Shown piece by piece: positions 6,078 to 7,953 of a stretch of DNA of 7,953 nt. Within the stretch, counting starts at the first letter, position 1, and each line of letters begins with the position of its first letter. The position numbers and the translations under genes are program-made. The notes under the pieces are model-generated. The model worked only from the letters and a program-made list of their open reading frames with translations. It did not search any database and was not told the origin of the DNA. Origin of the DNA: Candidatus Bathyarchaeota archaeon (GTDB lineage: Archaea; Thermoproteota; Bathyarchaeia; Bathyarchaeales; Bathyarchaeaceae); NCBI GenBank assembly GCA_030669695.1, contig DAOVDC010000030.1:1-7953 (forward strand). Reading direction: 5' to 3'.

Positions 6078-6876
6078 CGGCTAGAGCCCCAAAATCTTCT
6101 GGCGTCAACTGCTGCACTCTTTTATCGTGAAAGAGTAGGGAATCCGCCAACTTCATCATGTCTTTTTTCTTTATCCCTCGATTGCGCAGAAAAGGAACAA
6201 TTGCATTTCTCACCTTTTTGTTTCGTTGGGTAAACAATGTCCGTACGAGCTCAAAAAAGATTTTTTCATCCCTCACTCGGAAAGGAGGCTTCCTCGGCTT
6301 CAACCGCACGACTGAGGAGTCTACGTCTGGAGGTGGATAAAACATGTCTCGAGACACGTAGTCTAGGAGCTCCACTTCAGCCCGATAATATGTAGAGACT
6401 GTTAGCCTTCCATAGTCTTTGCTGCCAACACGACCTACCATCCTCTCCGCAAATTCCTTCTGAAAAGTCAAGACGGCACAGTCAAACGCTCTTTCCAAAA
6501 GCCAAAACAGAATAGGAGATGAAATAGAATATGGAGGAGTGGAAACCATCTTGTTGAACGGAGGAACATTAACGCTTAGTATGTCTCCTTCTATCAAGTC
6601 CACGTTCTGCAACCCATGAAGTTGATCTTTCAGTATCTTCACCAATTTGGAATCAACTTCGACAGTAACAACTCTTTTGCATTTTTGAGAAAGAAGTTCG
6701 GTGAGAAAGCCTAATCCGGCTCCCACCTCTAAAACAATGTCCTCCTTGTTTATAGACGCGTAAGAAATCATTCTCTGCAAAAGGGCACGGTCCACTGCGA
6801 AGTTTTGTCCTAGGCGTTTTTTGGGCAGAAATTTGTGAAGGTGGATAAGTCGCTTTGTCCGTTGAAGGAGACTCAT
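6064..6876 (-). CDS. ksgA: 16S rRNA adenine N6,N6-dimethyltransferase (KsgA/Dim1)
   Basis: Dimethylates the two adjacent adenosines in the 3'-end hairpin of small-subunit rRNA, a late assembly step. The 270 residues are full length. Motifs: FLPKKRLGQNFAVDRALLQR (16–35) with the family KKxLGQNF; SAM-binding LEVGAGLGFLTELLSQ (49–64); acidic ribose site TVEVDSKLV (71–79); LIEGDIL (94–100); catalytic loop MVSTPPYSISSPILF (110–124); FQKEFAERM (138–146); DYGRLTV (154–160); and MFYPPPDVDSSVVRLKP (178–194). The C-terminal small helical domain includes LFTQRNKKVRNAI (214–226). The catalytic loop reads TPPY where archaeal and bacterial enzymes usually have N-[LI]-P-Y. The start is 11 bases after the DUF655 stop and the end overlaps the HemK2-like gene, so the three form one operon. 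Confidence 0.95.
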   Translation of the reverse strand: MSLLQRTKRLIHLHKFLPKKRLGQNFAVDRALLQRMISYASINKEDIVLEVGAGLGFLTELLSQKCKRVVTVEVDSKLVKILKDQLHGLQNVDLIEGDILSVNVPPFNKMVSTPPYSISSPILFWLLERAFDCAVLTFQKEFAERMVGRVGSKDYGRLTVSTYYRAEVELLDYVSRDMFYPPPDVDSSVVRLKPRKPPFRVRDEKIFFELVRTLFTQRNKKVRNAIVPFLRNRGIKKKDMMKLADSLLFHDKRVQQLTPEDFGALADEFA

Positions 6877-6887
6877 AGTTGTACCAA

Positions 6888-7679
6888 CTACGGTGCTCTC
6901 GTGAACAATCTATATTTGCTTTCGCCGGGCAGTTCCTCTAAAATCCTCTTTGTCACGAGTTTAGCGGGGCTGGGTATGTTGGCGCGTTGCTGCAAGTCTT
7001 CGAAGTTTTCGAAGGGTTTTCTTTCTCGTTCATCGATAATTTGCCACATGTATTTCTTTCCAATGCCTGGAATCAATTCTAACGCGTGCATCCTAGGCGT
7101 TAGCGCTTGAACCATGTTGAAGAAGTTGATAAACCAGCTTTCACGACTCAGCACAATTTTTTCCACTACGCTGAAGAGCTCCATTTTTGCACTAGATGTC
7201 AACTCGTCATAGTTAATTCTCCCGATGATATACGTGATCTTTTCACGATTACTTTTTCCAACATAGACTCTGTCATATGACTTTAGGACAACACCTTCTT
7301 TTGCGATTGCTTCAAGAAGTGTGAAAAATTCTTCACCAACTACCTGAACTAAAGCGCCTGCTCGATATCTATGTCTGGCTTCCGCCCTTCCGTGAGGAAG
7401 ATAGTCGAGAACGTATGCATATTCTTCATAACGTTTTGAGAATTCGTATGCCCTCTCTCTCCTCTCTTCTCTACGTCTTGAAAACTCGTTGCCCCGCATT
7501 TGGATTTCACGCCTTATATCAACTACTTTTTCAAAAAGTCTGTTCTGCATTCGCACTTGTGGATGGTTGTTTTGCGGGGTTTGCTTTCCAACGTTGCATC
7601 CTTCTTGTTGTATAATATCTTTTATGGGTTCGCGTTTATTAGTTTTCTTACTTTCTAATACATTATTTCTTAGGCGCAC
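6888..7679 (-). CDS. DUF655 family protein (predicted nucleic-acid-binding, OB-like plus helix-hairpin-helix), N-terminally extended
   Basis: DUF655 is an archaeal family normally encoded next to ksgA, as here. Its function is not established, but an RNA or DNA-binding role is predicted. The core begins at about residue 85 with EEYAYVLDYLPHGRAEARHR, then GALVQVVGEEFFTLLEAI (108–125), YDRVYVGKSNREKITYIIGR (135–154), and a helix-hairpin-helix-like segment ALELIPGIGKKYMWQIIDER (199–218) followed by FEDLQQRANIPSP (226–238). Residues 1–84 are an unusual extension: a polar stretch with many N, Q and K, then a highly charged likely helix (EFSRRREERRERAYEFSKRY, 65–84). The longest frame opens at GTG 7679 directly after an in-frame TGA. 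ATG at 7550 (residue 44) or 7499 (residue 61) are alternatives, and none has a convincing Shine-Dalgarno. Related archaea usually have rpl21e and rpoF upstream of this gene; neither is visible here. Confidence 0.85.
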   Translation of the reverse strand: MRLRNNVLESKKTNKREPIKDIIQQEGCNVGKQTPQNNHPQVRMQNRLFEKVVDIRREIQMRGNEFSRRREERRERAYEFSKRYEEYAYVLDYLPHGRAEARHRYRAGALVQVVGEEFFTLLEAIAKEGVVLKSYDRVYVGKSNREKITYIIGRINYDELTSSAKMELFSVVEKIVLSRESWFINFFNMVQALTPRMHALELIPGIGKKYMWQIIDERERKPFENFEDLQQRANIPSPAKLVTKRILEELPGESKYRLFTRAP

Positions 7680-7690
7680 TCAGTTTTTCC

Positions 7691-7705
7691 ATAAAAATTT
7701 TATCC
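7691..7705 (-). promoter_or_regulatory. Candidate promoter of the DUF655–ksgA–hemK2 operon
   Basis: The minus strand reads GGATAAAATTTTTATGG, with a TATA-like core ATAAAATTT at 7703–7695. A start about 26 bases downstream falls near 7673, just inside the frame opened by GTG 7679. If this is the promoter, translation must begin further in, for example at ATG 7550. A nine-codon frame (ATG 7692, MEKLSAPKK) overlaps the box and is probably chance. Confidence 0.35.
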
Positions 7706-7877
7706 AACCAACCAACTTGGACGACGACGGTACGGGCGAAACGACGACCAACGGTTAACGGACGACCTGTAACCTGTATACTGGATTTAGGTACTATCTA
7801 TTTACTATAAGGAAAGGAAGGAACCTATAGAGAATACAGACTATGTGTAGTCGAAATCGAGTATACACTACAATAGC

Positions 7878-7936
7878 ATGAGGGGTCAGAAATCAATCGA
7901 AAACTTACCCCTCATAAAACAAAAGACGAGGGGTAA
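7878..7936. repeat. Three-part GAGGGGT / ACCCCTC inverted repeat with two alternative hairpins
   Basis: ATGAGGGGT (7878–7886) is perfectly complementary to ACCCCTCAT (7907–7915), with 20 bases between. The same middle element, read as TTACCCCTC (7905–7913), is perfectly complementary to GAGGGGTAA (7928–7936), with 14 bases between. The central arm can thus pair with either side but not both. The matches are exact; whether the element acts as RNA, as a protein-binding site or not at all is unknown. Confidence 0.6.
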
Positions 7937-7951
7937 AAAAAGTACAAAAAA
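7935..7951 (-). terminator. Possible oligo-T terminator of an upstream minus-strand gene
   Basis: The minus strand carries T6 (7951–7946) and T7 (7941–7935), immediately before the GAGGGGT inverted repeats. Archaeal RNA polymerase terminates mainly at oligo-T tracts, so these could end a transcript entering from beyond the window edge. The gene it would serve is not visible. Confidence 0.3.
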
Positions 7952-7953
7952 TT

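Larger units (their letters stand above)
7680..7953. other. 274 bases without a recognisable gene; repeat-rich and of uneven composition
   Basis: No frame here encodes a protein I recognise, and no tRNA or rRNA fold is apparent. Contents in order: a TATA-like box; CCAACCAACCAA (7704–7715); a GC-rich patch with repeated ACGAC/ACGACGAC words from about 7720 to 7767; tandem CCTGTAA/CCTGTAT at about 7766–7779; an imperfect inverted repeat around a purine run at 7805–7830 (CTATAAGG … CCTATAG); a short hairpin GACTA-TGTG-TAGTC at 7839–7852; and the GAGGGGT repeats at 7878–7936. It may be an intergenic region or a poorly assembled contig end. Confidence 0.5.

Noticed and set aside
7663..7692. Nine-codon minus-strand frame MEKLSAPKK overlapping the DUF655 GTG
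   Set aside because: It is too short to support and its ATG lies within the AT-rich box; no sign of an upstream-ORF control mechanism.
7489..7758. 89-codon plus-strand frame at the end of the window
   Set aside because: It is antisense to the DUF655 N terminus and runs through the low-complexity ACGAC patch; no recognisable protein features.
7878..7953. CRISPR-like spacing of the GAGGGGT copies
   Set aside because: The repeated unit is only seven to nine bases, copies alternate in orientation, and spacers are 14–20 bases; this is an inverted-repeat set, not an array.

Overview
The window is archaeal chromosomal DNA, with every supported gene on the minus strand. The evidence for an archaeon is a Dph2-type diphthamide enzyme, ribosomal protein L10e (uL16), the DUF655–KsgA/Dim1–HemK2 gene order, TATA-box-like promoters and weak or absent Shine-Dalgarno sites at several starts. 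The moderate GC content and the gene set suggest an uncultured TACK-type (for example Bathyarchaeia-like) archaeon. That placement is inferred, not proven. No transposase, integrase, CRISPR array, rRNA or tRNA was seen.

In the direction of transcription (high to low coordinates), positions 7953–7680 hold no recognisable gene. They contain oligo-T tracts, a set of three GAGGGGT/ACCCCTC inverted repeats, a GC-rich ACGAC-repeat patch and a possible TATA box. Next comes a translation and RNA-modification cluster: a DUF655 protein with a long charged N-terminal region (7679–6888), the 16S rRNA dimethyladenosine transferase KsgA/Dim1 (6876–6064), a HemK2/Mtq2-like glutamine N5-methyltransferase overlapping it by 14 bases (6077–5466), and a GNAT acetyltransferase (5401–4955). 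A 193-base spacer with two candidate promoters precedes a deoxycytidylate (dCMP) deaminase (4761–4264).

A well-formed promoter plus Shine-Dalgarno then starts ribosomal protein L10e (4118–3615). Its stop codon overlaps the GTG start of a phosphoenolpyruvate synthase (3618–1018). Immediately downstream is a small ORF (1004–783) that reads as a diverged free-standing copy of the PEP-synthase phosphohistidine (swivelling) domain. The window ends with the first 239 codons of Dph2 (719 to the edge).

Most of the window is housekeeping: translation factors and ribosome modification, pyrimidine deoxynucleotide supply, and gluconeogenic entry at PEP. The least ordinary items are the orphan phosphohistidine-domain ORF beside PEP synthase, a cysteine-rich zinc-ribbon-like insertion inside the PEP synthase catalytic barrel, non-standard catalytic tetrads in both methyltransferases (TPPY and NAPY), the extended DUF655 N terminus, and the repeat-rich non-coding end at 7680–7953.
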